Shown: positions 33,385-45,500 of the stretch, piece after piece
Numbering within the stretch: position 1 is the first letter of the stretch
How the letters are laid out: each line of letters starts with the position of its first letter
Assembly: GCA_964036155.1 (NCBI GenBank)
Contig: OZ038422.1
Span: 75,105,201 to 75,169,200 of the forward strand
DNA from: Diploscapter coronatus
Taxonomy: Eukaryota > Nematoda > Chromadorea > Rhabditida > Rhabditidae
Direction: 5' to 3'
DNA length: 64,000 bases
Made by a program: the position numbers and the translations under genes
The notes under the pieces: generated by a model
Database searches by the model: none
What the model was told of the DNA's origin: nothing
Seen by the model: only the letters and a program-made list of their open reading frames with translations

Positions 33385-36300
33385 ATGAAAGTCAGTGTGA
33401 GCAGTGTCCTCCTTGCCTTGGGGCTCCTCGTCAGACCTGGACAATGCATTCCCAAACGAGGCAACGAGCCATGGAGTGTTATTCTCTGCAAATTCAAGAA
33501 TTCCCACTACGAACCGAGAACTGCCGAGTGGATTCGGGAATGGATCTCTGCAGGCAACAATCCAGGTCATTCATGCTTCTGCCTACGAAGCTGTACGTCG
33601 TTCATTCAGACACTGTCGAGAGTTTCTTTTCTTCGGTCTCTAATGGATTGTATGATATAAAAGGATCGAATGTAACAGAGTGGCTGAAACTGCCTTGGAG
33701 CAGACACGATGTGTACAGAATGGCTCTGACAGACAGGCGGTTGCAGAGCAACAAGAAGGAGAAGCCTTTTGCTGTTAGAGACATAGGCTTTCTTCATGGT
33801 GATATTCAGCTTTATTTAGTTATTCGACAAGGCCAAGCAGCTATGCATATCGTTCGCTCAATTGCATGGCTATGAATTGAACGAGAAGAAGATCACGATC
33901 ATAAACTCTGAGCAGACAGCCGTTTACGGCAACGAGAATGGCGTTCTTCTGAGTCCAAAGCTGATCTTCACTTCAGTTTTGGCTCACGAAATGGTGCACT
34001 CATTGAACATTGGACACTCTTACAGTGACAGATACAAACGAGTAAGTCATTCGCACAGCTATGCACAATTGCAATCAATGAATTGTTACGATATTCCCCC
34101 ATTCTGGCATTGGCGAGTATGATGACGCATACGATTTGATGTCGACAGCCAACGCGCACATGAGGCCATCGACTTATGGATTGAGTGGGCCTGGCTTGAA
34201 TGGGCCGCATCTAAATTACTTGGGCTGGCTGCCTATGGACAGAGTCATTTACTTTGGAAGGTAGACCACTTTCTCTAGATGTCAAATTTTCGATTTAAAT
34301 TATCAGAGACGGTCAAATGAACCGCACGATCTCGATGTCATCGCTGTCAGTGCCGCATCGCCTCACATCCGACTCTCTGCTCATTCTGATTCCCTACGAC
34401 AGAGACGAGCCGGCCAATGTCTACACCGTCGAATACAGAACTGTGTTTGGTAACGATGCTTCAATTGGGAGTGTAAGTCATTCATCTTCCTTTTGCAATT
34501 ATTTCAATTTCAACATTCTAACTAAACTGAGGGAAACAGGTCTGTGAGAGTGGTGCAAATTTGAATGGAACGCTGCATTCACATTCTCAGGCAGCGAATC
34601 TGAGATCTGTGAGATAAATAAAGCTTTGAGGAATGGATCGATTTGTTTGTTTATGTTTTATGTGAGAAGCGAGAGGTGGCAGCCAAGAAGAATTGCAATC
34701 GAAACTGCCCGCTGCCTGCCATTCGTCCATTCACATTCAGGCCAACTAAGGTGATATGGCCATATTAGCAGTGAAAGTGAAGTGAAGGGATAAGACAATG
34801 GCCTTGACAGGGCAATGGGGGTTTTCCTGATGCTAATTAGAACGCCGTTCTGTGTAGATTGACTTTTTCAGAGTGGAATACTCATTCATAAAGTGGAGAA
34901 GTTTGGAGATTCATTCTATTCCCGTTTGATCACCTATGTGAACCATGTGTATGACGAGTTGACTGCAGGCACTGAGTGGATTTCATTCCTGCATCGAGAT
35001 GAACATCAAAACTTTCAATACATTCGAGTCAAAGTATGGCCTGTTTCGATGAAGATCACTTTTCTATATAATGTTTAGGTGGAAAACCTTCAGAAGAAGC
35101 TACATTCCGCAGAAATTCGAGTGATCAGCACCTTTGATCCGGTAGAATTTAAAGTTCGCTCACTTTTATCGTTGATCTTCATTGCAGTCCGCCTGCAGAA
35201 AGTATGAGCAGAGAGTAGCAACAGAAAGGAAAGATACCATAGATTCTGTCTGCTTGAGGCACAGTAGAGCTGTTACCTATAAGGACATTGAAGTACAGAG
35301 GAAGAGGAATTTGTTCTATAAACTCAGGTAACTCATTTCTTCATCATTCATATAGAGACCACAATCGGCGTTCACTTTTGCCCCGGTAAAAGAGGGACAA
35401 AAAGGCGTCGAGCTAACGCAAAATCATTAAAGTTTTTTTTTTCATAAAATACTATTTTTACCAAAGTTGTTCCTTTCATCGAGACGCACATTTCCATTAT
35501 AAATTCACCCAAGAAGATTTTCATAGTAAACGTAGAACTGTACAACACTAGTTATAAAGTTGTGTTCAGCTCTTGGACAGATCTAATTCTGTAGAGCATA
35601 TTCGAAAGTCTATTTTAGTGAAAACAAAAATAAAAATCTCTTCGAGTAGCCTCGATTTTTGCATCAAAGTATCATCTGAAAAATCGTCATTTTTACCGTA
35701 ATTGCGCTTCACTTTCAAATTTATTCGATCAATATCAGTAATTGAATGTTTCTCAACTCATTTCTAGTGAAAACCGCATAAAGAAATTGATTTTTTTTCG
35801 CTAAATTCAAAATTTTAAAAATCGCTTTTTATAAAAGCTTGCAAAGAACGAGAGGGGTAGCTCGACAGTCGAACTAGGGGAAAAGGAAGGACACGGCGCG
35901 CTCAATTCAGATGACGATAGCTTTGCGTAGGATGAACTGTTTTGAAAAATTTCAAATGATTTGAAATCTGGAAACTAGGGGCTTTCAGAAAATATAGCAT
36001 TTGATATTTTGCACCCTGCAACAAAAATCGACTTATGGTCTCTGCATTAATAATATCGCTGGTTTCAGAGCAACATTCGGACAGAACGAGTGTCACGAAG
36101 GAATGAGATGGAGAGCCATTGATGCCTATGATTATGTCTGCGTCATTCCCGAAAGGTCAAATTTTTGAATGATATTGTTGTCGAATATTCTCGTTGGCTT
36201 TTATAGGGTTGCAATAGAGCAAGTAACTTCTTGGAGGAAGAAGAAGCGACATAGTTTTTGTTATTCTGGGCAGAAACGTAGAAGGGCATTCGAGGTTTAA

Positions 36301-36455
36301 TATTTCTAAACCTAGAAATTTATTAGTATACTCAGGGAGATAATGTGTGTGTTTCGAGTGAAGAATTCGAAAGAACTCGGAAGGAGAACATGGACGCCTA
36401 CAAATATCTCAAGCACTTGTCATTTTTCAACGGCCAAGACAAAATACGGGTTTAG
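33385..36455 (+). CDS. Secreted HExxH zinc metalloprotease
   Basis: Eleven exons: 33385-33565, 33610-33773, 33820-34041, 34118-34260, 34307-34472, 34872-35033, 35079-35141, 35188-35327, 36069-36155, 36207-36294, 36336-36455. They give 511 aa. Signal peptide MKVSVSSVLLALGLLVRPGQC. The zinc site HEMVHSLNIGH (residues about 182-192) has the third His. It is followed by YDDAYDLMSTANAH and GPGLNGPHLNYLGWLP, and a VYTVEYRT...GILIHKVE block that I associate with M6-like/immune-inhibitor-type secreted peptidases. The C-terminal part has CHEGMRWRAIDAYDYVCV, also seen after such domains. Exon 4 starts after an unusual acceptor (TTGGCGAG). An alternative terminal exon at 34540-34617 would give a 317-aa form (see findings). 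The substrate is unknown. A poly(A) signal is at 36540-36545. Confidence 0.75.
34540..34617 (+). other. Possible alternative terminal exon of the metalloprotease gene
   Basis: After a good acceptor (GGGAAACAG) the sequence continues exon 5 in phase 0 for 25 codons (VCESGANLNGTLHSH...) to TAA. The AATAAA poly(A) signal starts on the last base of that stop codon (34617-34622). Splicing past it to 34872 instead gives the family-like GILIHKVE continuation, so this exon would make a shorter form. Confidence 0.45.
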
Positions 36456-36761
36456 GCACTAAATTGTCCAAGTTACTCTAGCAAATTTCATAATGCGGGT
36501 CTTAGGTTGTATTTTTGTTTAGAGAAGTTAGTTCGAAGTAATAAACTTGTCGTTTGATAAAGTGTCATGTCAACATGTCAACGAAAGAGAAGGACTGTCA
36601 TCTCGCACACCACACTCACACAATCAAGCAGTGGTCATTTCCTCTTTGGTTCTATTGATTTCTCGCTATCTATCTCGTGATTTCCATATATTGATATCGG
36701 CCATATTATTTGATCTTTCTAGGCTATCCATTCTGCATTTTCAGGAACTCAGATTAAAGTA

Positions 36762-37822
36762 ATGTCTACGACCCGAGATCGTGCAGTCTTAAGTCGGATT
36801 CTGAATCCTTTGATGCCTTCTGAAGACATCTCGAATAACAACGACGTTGCTGTTGATAGTAAGAGTTTTAGCATTACTTAGAAAGTTCAAATGAATGATT
36901 CTCTAGAGCCAATTGAGCATGAAGGCTATGCAGAGAGCAAAGAGTTGGAGAAACAAGGAGTTCGCACCGCAGAAGGAGGGGATGTCAATGCTGCCATCGA
37001 GATTTTCACTAGGTCAGTTTGTATATAATCCACTGTATCGCTGATTGAAGAGAAAGTCGATGTTCACGCGGCAATTAGAAATCGAATTTGAACGTGAAAT
37101 AGTGGGTCGCGTAGAATAGAAACGGGACGAATAGCGTAATTTTCGGATATGGACGTTCTCTTCAGTCAATAATCGAAGTTCACCTTCAAAATTGACAGAT
37201 CTACCTCATTACCTAACTCCAATGATCTTGGAAACTTCCATGCTTTTCACGCATTCATTGGAGTGTATAGACATGTTTACTTCTGATCATAATCTCTACA
37301 ATTATTGATAGCGAGATATAATGGATAAAAATCGATTTTTTTTTTCAAAAATTAGGGGATCGAAACATGAAAATCCATGTACTTCTAGTTTTTATTTCAC
37401 AGCAAATGATCTATTATCCCATTTCAGAGCGATATCTACTTGTGACATTAATCCTTCTGCCTACAACAATAGAGCCCAGGCCTATAGATTGGTGGAGAAG
37501 AATGAAGAAGCCTTGGCAGACTTGAATAGGGCGATTGAATTGAGTGAAGGACAGGGGAAGAGCGGATGTCAGGCATTCGTGCAGAGAGCCATGATTCATA
37601 GACTCAAAGGGGATGATGACGCTGCTCGAGTAAGACTTAATTCATTCATTTAAGTGCCATTTTGTATTTTAGGCAGATTTCGAAAAGGCTGCCAATTTGG
37701 GTTCGTCCTTTGCCAAACTACAATTGGTTGCACTAAATCCTTATGCAGCCATGTGCAACAAAATGCTCTCAGAAGTGTTCCAGAATCTGAGAGAAGGCAA
37801 GGAATGTCAAGAATCTAAGTGA
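36762..37822 (+). CDS. TTC36: Tetratricopeptide repeat protein 36
   Basis: Small TPR protein, probably an Hsp70-interacting or adaptor protein. Four exons: 36762-36858, 36907-37012, 37428-37629, 37673-37822; 184 aa, family-sized (about 190). It begins with [16 protein letters not shown], then three TPR units around [36 protein letters not shown] and [19 protein letters not shown]. The end [18 protein letters not shown] is characteristic of TTC36. Start is 36762 after an acceptor TTTTCAG (36744), about 200 nt downstream of the protease poly(A) signal; an operon with it is possible but the spacing is longer than in the clearer cases. Intron 2 contains a dispersed repeat. A poly(A) signal is at 37860-37865. 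Confidence 0.9.
37045..37185. repeat. Dispersed repeat R2, copy 1 (TTC36 intron 2)
   Basis: About 140 bp that align with 48108-48240: shared blocks include AATTAGA..CGAATTTG, GCGTAGAA.AGAAACG, GACGAATAGCGTAAT.TT and GAATAT-like GGATATGGACGTTCTC. Weak inverted ends (AGAGAA.GTC) suggest a MITE. Confidence 0.6.
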
Positions 37823-37929
37823 CTTTCATATGTACCATGTACAAGTTTTTTTCAAACTTAATAAATTTCTTCATTTTCTATGTCATACCGATACGAATAA
37901 CTATAACATCTGCTAACAACTATTCTATT

Positions 37930-40900
37930 CTATCCATTCGATGTTTTCTTATTTTGTTCTGCAGTGGCGGCTCGTCTAATATGTCTTAGAATGACGACCA
38001 GAGCCTCGGGAGTAATACCAGGCACTCTGATATTTATGGTATTTTCAACTTGAATCATTTAATCACGAACCTGGATGCGGCAGCCAAATTGAGGGGTCTG
38101 ACTTCGCACAGCTTCTCTGCGCACTCCTCGCTCAGTCCCTCCATCTGCCTGTAGTCCATGTCCTCTGCCAATTCCACACTCGCTTCTCTCTCAATTTCTG
38201 CCACCTGAATCCATTCATTCGTCTTCAGAGAGCACTAGCACCATTCCCTCTCACCTTCTGCATGTGCCTCTCATGGTTGAGACTGTACGAGGCTTCAATT
38301 CTGAGTCGTTCCTCCAGTTTCTTCTTCTCCAGCAAAGGCTTCATTTCCTCTTGACAGAACCCCTTCAATTCTTCGAATGTAAGACTGTGTCGATGCAGCA
38401 TTTCGTATGCAGACACATCTAAAATCCTTTCTATTCATTTCATATTTCTTTGTCTAATTTCTTAAGCTTTTTTTTGCAAAAGACATAAAAGCATACACTT
38501 GAGAAATAGGGGAACAGTTAGGGATAGGGTTAGGTAGATTGATCTTCGTCTAGAAATGCTCAACTCAATATTTTTAATGCCGAACATAACCTATCTTATC
38601 CTATTCCTAGCTCTTATATGGAACTATCAAATTTTAGAGGTGTATGTAGGGCCCAAAATACAATGTATGCCATTTAAACTCTATGCCACTCACAAGTTTA
38701 TGATAGTAGAGATCTTTTACAAAAAAAAAAACAATTTCTTACATTTTCCATTGCTCTTGAACTCCCTCTTGAGGATGTTTGTCCATTTGTTCCTGGGCAT
38801 GGAGACCCCCTTGAGCAGTTCCCTCAGTCTGTCCAAATCCTGCGCTTCCTCTGTGAATTTCTTCCATCTCACATCGCCCACAGCTCCATGCTTTCTGCCT
38901 GCAATCCACCTTCTTCTTCTTTTCCACTTCTACAGGGTGGCCTTTTATATTTTACACCATTTATTAAGAAGAAAGTTCTTCAGGAGAAATGGTGTAATAG
39001 ATATAAAAAAAAGGACCACCCTGTGTTTCCTTACCCAATTGAGTGAGTCTTAGGTCAGCATTGTCAGGTCTGAGATGGAGTCTGCACTCAGCCCTGGAAG
39101 TGAACATCCTGTACGGCTCGTTCGTGCCCAGACTGGTCAGGTCGTCCACGAGCACTCCCAAGTAGCTGTTTGTCCGCGAGAGCAGCAGAGCCTCTGTTTG
39201 GTTGGCCCGAGCAGCAGCGTTTATCCCCGAGAGAACTCCCTGTGCAGCTGCCTCCTCGTACCCGGTTGTGCCGTTGATTTGTCCAGCCAGAAAGAGTCCC
39301 TCGATTTTCTTCGTTTCTAGTGACTTCTTCAGTTGACGAGGGTCCACGAAGTCGTATTGCACTCCATAACCGGGCTGAGAGAACTCAATCTGAAAGATTT
39401 CAATGCACAATACAGACTTGCAACTTTTCTAGGGATTGCCAACCGCAACCGCGACTACGGTTATTTATTTGCAAGTCTGGTACAATACATTTTAAAGAAA
39501 TGTAAATATTCATCAGTCGCTTCAGCAGTGTGATCATCATCTCATAGTTTCTCTCCTTCTAAAACCATCTCCTCCTATTTACTTATTCAAGTGACCGTGG
39601 TTAGTCTTATCAAAACTCTCTCTCTCTCTCATCCTCATCCTACCCTAAAGTCAGGGAGCTTGTTTAGAATTGTTTTGGTATAAAAGCGACGTATTACTAT
39701 CTCGAGAACACAGATCGTAAGGAAAGGTAGTATTTCAAGTTCTCCATACCTTCTCAAGTCCAGGAATGGCTCTCATAACCTCGAGTTGTACTTCAGGTTT
39801 GAATGACATAGACATTCCTTGAGGATAGATTAGAGGGGAGTCGAGACCTTCGTGCTCCAGGAAAAGCTGCAAATGCTTGTATTTCTGATTGAATTGAAAA
39901 TTAGTGAATGTCTTTTCAAATGGTTGACAGCTCTGTAAGAAAAGCGTAAAAATCGTGCGGGGGGAGAAGGAAGGCTTGTCTATGCGCCTCTCCTAGCCTC
40001 CGCCATTGAAAACTTTCAAAATTTCAAGGCATTTGTTCCTTTCTTCTTTTCTATTCGCTTCTCTTCTCTCCTACATCCTTCCCAGCAACTTATTGATTAT
40101 TGCAAGAGAGTAAGAAAGGGGAAGGGAAAAAGATAAGAAACTTCGTATTGATAACCACTTTTTTTTATGAATTATCAATCATGCGCCTTACCCTATGGTC
40201 GAGTTGCGGGAATCTGATGATCTTAGCCTCGAAGGAAGGACAGTACCTCGGTCCTCTCGTCTCTTCCCTCACATGTTCATTCTCGTGCAGATGGGCCTCT
40301 GCTCGTTTCCTCACTTCCTGATTGGTGTATCCAACATACGTTGGCAGCTGAAATTTATGCAATCTTAGTAAGCATATTCACACAGTCTCACGTTTGCTTA
40401 GCAAACGACACGCGTAAAGTCAAGGTGCATGAAGGAGCAGGAAAGAGCAAAAAATCGATATCGATTTTTGAAATTTAGTTTTTTTCTTCGAAATTCCGTT
40501 AGGTTCTAAGATATGGCATGACAACGTAATTTTAGTGCTCTACAATGGAGATGCATAAATTAAAGGTGTTGTCTCCATTGCTAAAGAGCACGATATTGTA
40601 TATTCAATTAGCAACCTGTTGTTCGGGAGGCAGCCAGATTTGCTCAGTCATGAAGGAGAACGGAATGGGCTCCTTGTCAGGGGCCATTGCCTGGAACTGC
40701 GAGAAGTCGATGGAATCCTTGTAGATTCTAGGTGGAGTGCCTGTTCGGAGTCTTCCCAATGCAAATCCGAGTTTGGAGAATGATCTGGACAGCTCGGTTG
40801 AACTCTGGAATTGAAAAATTTCGGCTGCATCAACTTTCCTTCCACAAGTAAACTTTTCTCCTAAACATTTTCTCGTTTTCTTTTCCCCCGTTTTGGAAAA

Positions 40901-42217
40901 AAACGTTTACGCAGCCAAATATTTCTGTAGATAAAAAGCGCAAGCTCTGCCTCTCTGCAAATGCGTAGCATGTAATAAAAAAGAGGTAGGTTAAGGAATC
41001 CCAAAAATGGGAAGCAAATACCCTTCAATAGCCGTATGCCTTCAAAAACCTAGTCTAGATCGACAATAAACCTTATGAAAGTTCGTTTTCACAGCCTACT
41101 TGCACTCTCTATATGTAGGAATTCAAATTTAAACTACCTTATCTCCCATTCTGCCAGATTTTATTCGTTCCGGTCCGAGGAAGATCTCAGCGCCCAGAAA
41201 TGTGCCTGTTGTGATCACGATGCATTTCGATCTGAAACCGATGTATAATATCTCAAATCTTCATCCAGTTCACCTGATCACTTTCCCATCCGCCAGTCTG
41301 ACCCCCTTGACTCTAGGTCCTTCGAGCTGCGATTCCACGAGAATTTCATCGACTTCGCCTTCGACCACTTGCAGATTTGGAGTAGAGCCGATTTCCTGCA
41401 GAGAATTCCATTCGTTTCAATCAGTTCAATTTATCTCACAAGGAGTCATCAGCATAGGAACTCAGACTTCTCCAAATTGTCAATTCGTATCTGTCGTGAG
41501 CTAAAATGTGCTGCACTATTCTAGTAAATATCGTGACGGCATGACCTACTTTCCCACACTATTTCTTCTTATCTTCATTCGTATTTCCTTATCTATAACT
41601 CATGCCATCACAACATTTACTAGAATAGCGCACCACAAATACGAATTGACAGTTTGGAGAAGTCTTAGTCTCATCAAGATTTATGAATTTCTATGTTGAC
41701 GACACTCTTGACAGATTTGTTACATTTTGCATGTGCTGCTTGTAGAGTTGCCTGTCGATTTGTGCCCTGAGTCCGAGCACAGCAGCCCCGTGCGACCGAT
41801 TGAGTGCCTGGTAGGTGATGGCTGCTTTGTCGCAGATTCGAGCACACACTCCATCCAGAGCATCCACTTCTCGAACAAGATGGCCTGCAGAAATTACTCT
41901 TCTTCATCACAATAGAGTTCTCCTAACCTTTCCCAATTCCCCCGAAACTCGGATTGCAGCTCATTTCGCCAATCGTGGGCCATTTGTGAGTGAGCAGCAT
42001 CGTTCTGCTGCCGCACCGCGCGGAGGCAGTCGCAGCTTCGCAGCCTGCATGTCCGCCTCCTCAAACATTGTCACTCCTCTCTGCACCATTCGACAATTGA
42101 CATACCAATGACAATCACGTCCGCATCTGTCGAAGTCGAAGTGGATGCCATTCTCCTGCCAATCAGTTGGCATCTTCTAGCCCAGGTAGAGAGGCTTCTG
42201 TTTGAAATTCGCTTCAT
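37930..42217 (-). CDS. MTO1: Mitochondrial tRNA 5-taurinomethyluridine synthase subunit
   Basis: FAD-dependent MnmG/GidA-family enzyme that, with GTPBP3, modifies wobble uridine of mitochondrial tRNAs. Thirteen exons: 42217-42106, 42059-41928, 41884-41724, 41395-41274, 41231-41138, 40804-40616, 40347-40192, 39866-39750, 39389-39035, 38898-38743, 38418-38255, 38204-38071, 38026-37930. They give 662 aa. An Arg-rich mitochondrial presequence ([20 protein letters not shown]) is followed by the FAD motif [15 protein letters not shown]. Then come [60 protein letters not shown] and the GidA-associated C-terminal helical domain. The first 3' acceptor is TTTGAG, unusual but it gives the only family-like join. 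The ATG lies 3 nt after a TTTCAG acceptor, 101 nt downstream of the PLOD poly(A) signal, so the gene is probably the second of a PLOD-MTO1 operon. Confidence 0.95.
39413..39479. mobile_element. hAT-like MITE, family CAGACTTG, copy C
   Basis: A 67-bp element in an MTO1 intron with ends CAGACTTGCA and TGCAAGTCTG, flanked by GCACAATA (39405-39412) and GTACAATA (39480-39487), 7 of 8 identical. The interior AACCGCAACCGCGACTACGG resembles that of copy B. The left end is 24 nt from the acceptor of the exon ending at 39389. Confidence 0.75.
40459..40606. repeat. Dispersed repeat R1, copy 1 (MTO1 intron)
   Basis: About 145 bp aligned with 56801-56943. Shared blocks are GATATCGATTTTT, CGAAATTCCGTTAGGTTC, GGCATGAC..CGTAATTTT (copy 1 form), GCTCTACAATGGAG.TGCATA and ATTAAAGGTGT. 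It includes an internal hairpin between TGCTCTACAATGGAG and CTCCATTGCTAAAGAGCA. Confidence 0.65.
41463..41666. mobile_element. MITE, family CAGACTTCTC, copy 1 (MTO1 intron)
   Basis: Two nested arms are both inverted: the outer CAGACTTCTCCAAATTGTCA against AAGACTTCTCCAAACTGTCA, continuing AATTCGTAT.TGT; and an inner arm with CTATTCTAGTAAAT against CTATTCTAGTAAAT, then GT(G)A.GGCATGA. The element is 204 bp and lies between two MTO1 exons. The target duplication is not clear. Confidence 0.7.
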
Positions 42218-42513
42218 CTTCTGAAATTCACGGCAGAAATGTCAATCCAAAGCTAAAGCTAAAATATGTTCAAGGTCTTGAACTTTTCTGTAGGAAACCC
42301 AGTTTGAATCAACATGAAAACTTTATTCATAAAAACATGAATTCTCAACAATTCATTCATAAATTCAAATTGGCAGATCTGTGTTATCGTTAAAGCACGC
42401 ATAGGAATGACCCGATATATTGAAGGCAGAAGGGAATAAGTTATGCTAATAGCTAGCAGAATCATTGTGCAACTAGAAACCTGACAAGAGTATGGCTGAC
42501 TGAGCATTATGGA
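42218..42513 (-). promoter_or_regulatory. Intercistronic region PLOD-MTO1 with poly(A) signal and trans-splice-type acceptor
   Basis: On the minus strand: PLOD stop at 42514, AATAAA at 42327-42322, then GAATTTCAG ending at 42221 directly before AAG ATG of MTO1. The 101 nt between poly(A) signal and acceptor is the spacing typical of nematode operons resolved by SL2-type trans-splicing. Confidence 0.6.
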
Positions 42514-45500
42514 TTACGGATTGATGAATGAGACGAGAATGTATCGAGTGCCCGAAGTGGTGGGCAGTCCTTCGTGAGTGTGCGTCAAACGGCCAGGGAA
42601 CATCATCGAATAGCCTGCAACCCAATTCACTACTGCATTTCAAACAGCGAGAAGGGTGAATGAATATTATTGGGTGTATTTCTGCACCCTCCTTCTCTTT
42701 TCACCAATTCTCTGCTGCAAAGGAGAAGGGTGTGCAGTGTTCACTTCACCGTTTTAGACATTTGAATTCGCTCTTTCAAAAATATCGAATTTCAGCGACA
42801 TACCGACTTGATCTGCAGGCACAGTGCAGTTGTATCGAGTGTATCTGACCCCGCCCCCTTCATAGTCAACTCCTTTCTTGTTGAGAGCGATATCGATACT
42901 GCAAGAAGAGAAATAGAATAAGTAAGTCCTTTTCAAATGTCATCAGACTTCTCAAAACGACCCACAGAAAAAATAGTGTATCTTTTCGAAAGAAGAAAAG
43001 AAGACATGATCTTCTATTCTCTCAATATGATACACTATTATTTTTGTGGGTCGAGTTTTGAGAAGTCGGAATGGCATACCTGAAGGTGCTGGCATCCTGA
43101 TGCGGTCTGAGAAAGGGCTGCTCATCAGGCCTGTATCTCACAACGAACATCATGTAGCTTTCCACAGGCTGAATCAAATTCGTTGTCCCTCATTTGGCCA
43201 TTTCCCTCTACCTTCTTGTAATATCCCGTGAAAACTTTCTCCTGCATTGGTCTGACGAATTCGTCCATGAAATAGAGCCATTGTCTTTCATATCCGATCT
43301 GATTCATGTGAATGTCGCGAGTTGGCACATTCTCGTAGCCGCCAGCCAGTCGATTATCCTTTTAAATATCCTTCCATTTTGCCATTCAACTTCCATACCT
43401 TGTTAGTTCCATCAGACCACCTTCCGAAATGCTCCATTTCCCCGATCATTTCCTTGCAATATCTCTCGGACATGAGCGGGAAGTCGTACACATCAGGACA
43501 GGCCTGTTCCACGTCGAATTCAGGTTCCAGATTTTTGTAATATTCTGGATGCACATATCTAGCTTCCCACAACTAAATTTAGTTCATTTTCTACAAAAAA
43601 AAACCTATCGACTTACGTCTCGATTGTCGAAAATTTCCCACATTTCTGGATGCAGAACATCGTTTTGGACGGTATCGGGGAACTCATCAGAAACAATCAA
43701 TTGGCCGTACTTCTCCTCGTTCGTCACATAGAGGAAGTGACCCTGAAACCGATGGAAATTGTCAAATTGTCAATTAAAGACATACGAATTCCCTGGCCCA
43801 TTGACAGAATGACATGTCAGGATCGATATTCATATTGTAGCTGAAGGGCTTCTTAAATTGTCTGAGTTTGTCATCTCTGATGAGGATGGCTGCAGTGATG
43901 AAAGGCGCATTCCAATGCCCGATTCTCTTCTCATCAATAATGCCCATGTAGTCCTCGCTTCTCTCATAATATCCATTCTTCGACAAAGCTCCCCAGAAAT
44001 TCGTGAAGAGTTTGCCCTTCTGTCGAAGCAGAGGGGCAATAATTCCACTAGAAATGAGCGAATAGTTGAAAGCCTCCTTGCAAGGAACTCACATATCATA
44101 GTTGACTGATTTCTCGATGAGATCCTTGAGCGTGTTCTTGTTGTGAAGCAGCGCGTCTCCATCCAAGAGGAAGGCGTATTTCGAATTTTGTTTTATCGCG
44201 AAATTTCTGCAAAACTTAAATTATTCTTCCTTTTCCGAAAATGCTTACATGAACTCCTCTCTGCCCTGTCGCTCGCCCATTTCAGCCACGAAATTGATGA
44301 CCTTCTTTGTGTAGTAGTCAGTGCTGTGCGTCTTGATGAATTCGCTGACGATCTTTATGCTGTGAGACTGGGAGTTGTAGATGTACAGAGCCATCTTCTT
44401 CTTGGGATAGTCCAAACTCTCAAAGCCATTCAAGAATTCTTCGATGAAGGGAATCGGTTTTGCAATGAAAATTCCCACAGAAATCATTGGATAGTCGTCT
44501 TCTTTCAAATCCTACAAATTCAATTAGCATATTTTGTTTTTTATACTTTCAAAATGCTCACTTTGAAATCGAGATGAGACTTGTCTCCGCAATCGAAACA
44601 GCCCGTGGTTGCACTCCATTGGTGGGCGATGTAATTTCCCAGGTAGTTGAGGAGAAGCTTCGAGGCTCCATTTCCGTGAATCACGACAGGATGCGTGTTG
44701 TAGGCAGCATTGAAGACGGTAGCTGTGCCGTCGTCATCGAATTGCAGCTCAACGTCCTCTGTCACTCCATTCAGATTTTGGAAGATTCGAGACATCGAAT
44801 CCAGACTCATTTTAAAGTCTTTCTAAAGCACAACAAGTTTCGCGCTATTCAATTTCACGTACCCTAAGTTTCTGATCCAAATAGATCATTGTGTAGTAGA
44901 GCTGGTCGTCGTCCTTGTCCCCAATCTCATTGACAGTGAGGATTTTGTAGATTTCAGGAGCATAGCCCATGAACATTCCCGAGTTGAGATATCTCTTGCC
45001 GAACTCGATGAGCGGATAATCGGGGGCGAGATTCTCGTCGGGCCAACAGAAGGGCTCCGCTCCGAACAGCACTCGCGTGTCGGGGAAATGCTCGCCGAAT
45101 CTCTGCAGAATCGTGTCGATCTTCTCATTGAAGACCACATCATAGCTGGAATTCTCATCTAGTTTTCTACAGTAATATCAAATGTCTCTTACGCATCTAC
45201 AAACATAATGATCGTGTTCTCCTCATCCTTGTATGCCTTCAAAGCCTCGCGCAGGATGCGTATCTTCTGACCGCCGCCCTAAAATCTAATGCGTTTTTTT
45301 TCTTCCGAGTAAAATGACAAATCTGTAAACCTGCTCTATTCTCGTGTCACCCCCCTTCCATTCCTGTCCCAAACCGAACACTTCAACTCGGATGTCGAAT
45401 CTCTCTGCAGACTTGAGCAGTCTCCTTAGTCCGTCTGTTTCCTCGGTGGCTATTGTCACCACTCGAACCTGTCATTCAGAAGTTGTTCTTTTTCTAATTC

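Noticed and set aside
35327..36068. Possible extra exon or element in the 740-nt intron of the protease gene
   Set aside because: AT-rich sequence with no family-like frame and no clear inverted ends; left as intron.
38556..39053. Plus-strand open frame of 165 codons rich in Leu/Phe
   Set aside because: It covers an MTO1 exon and intron in antisense; low-complexity hydrophobic product, no start context.
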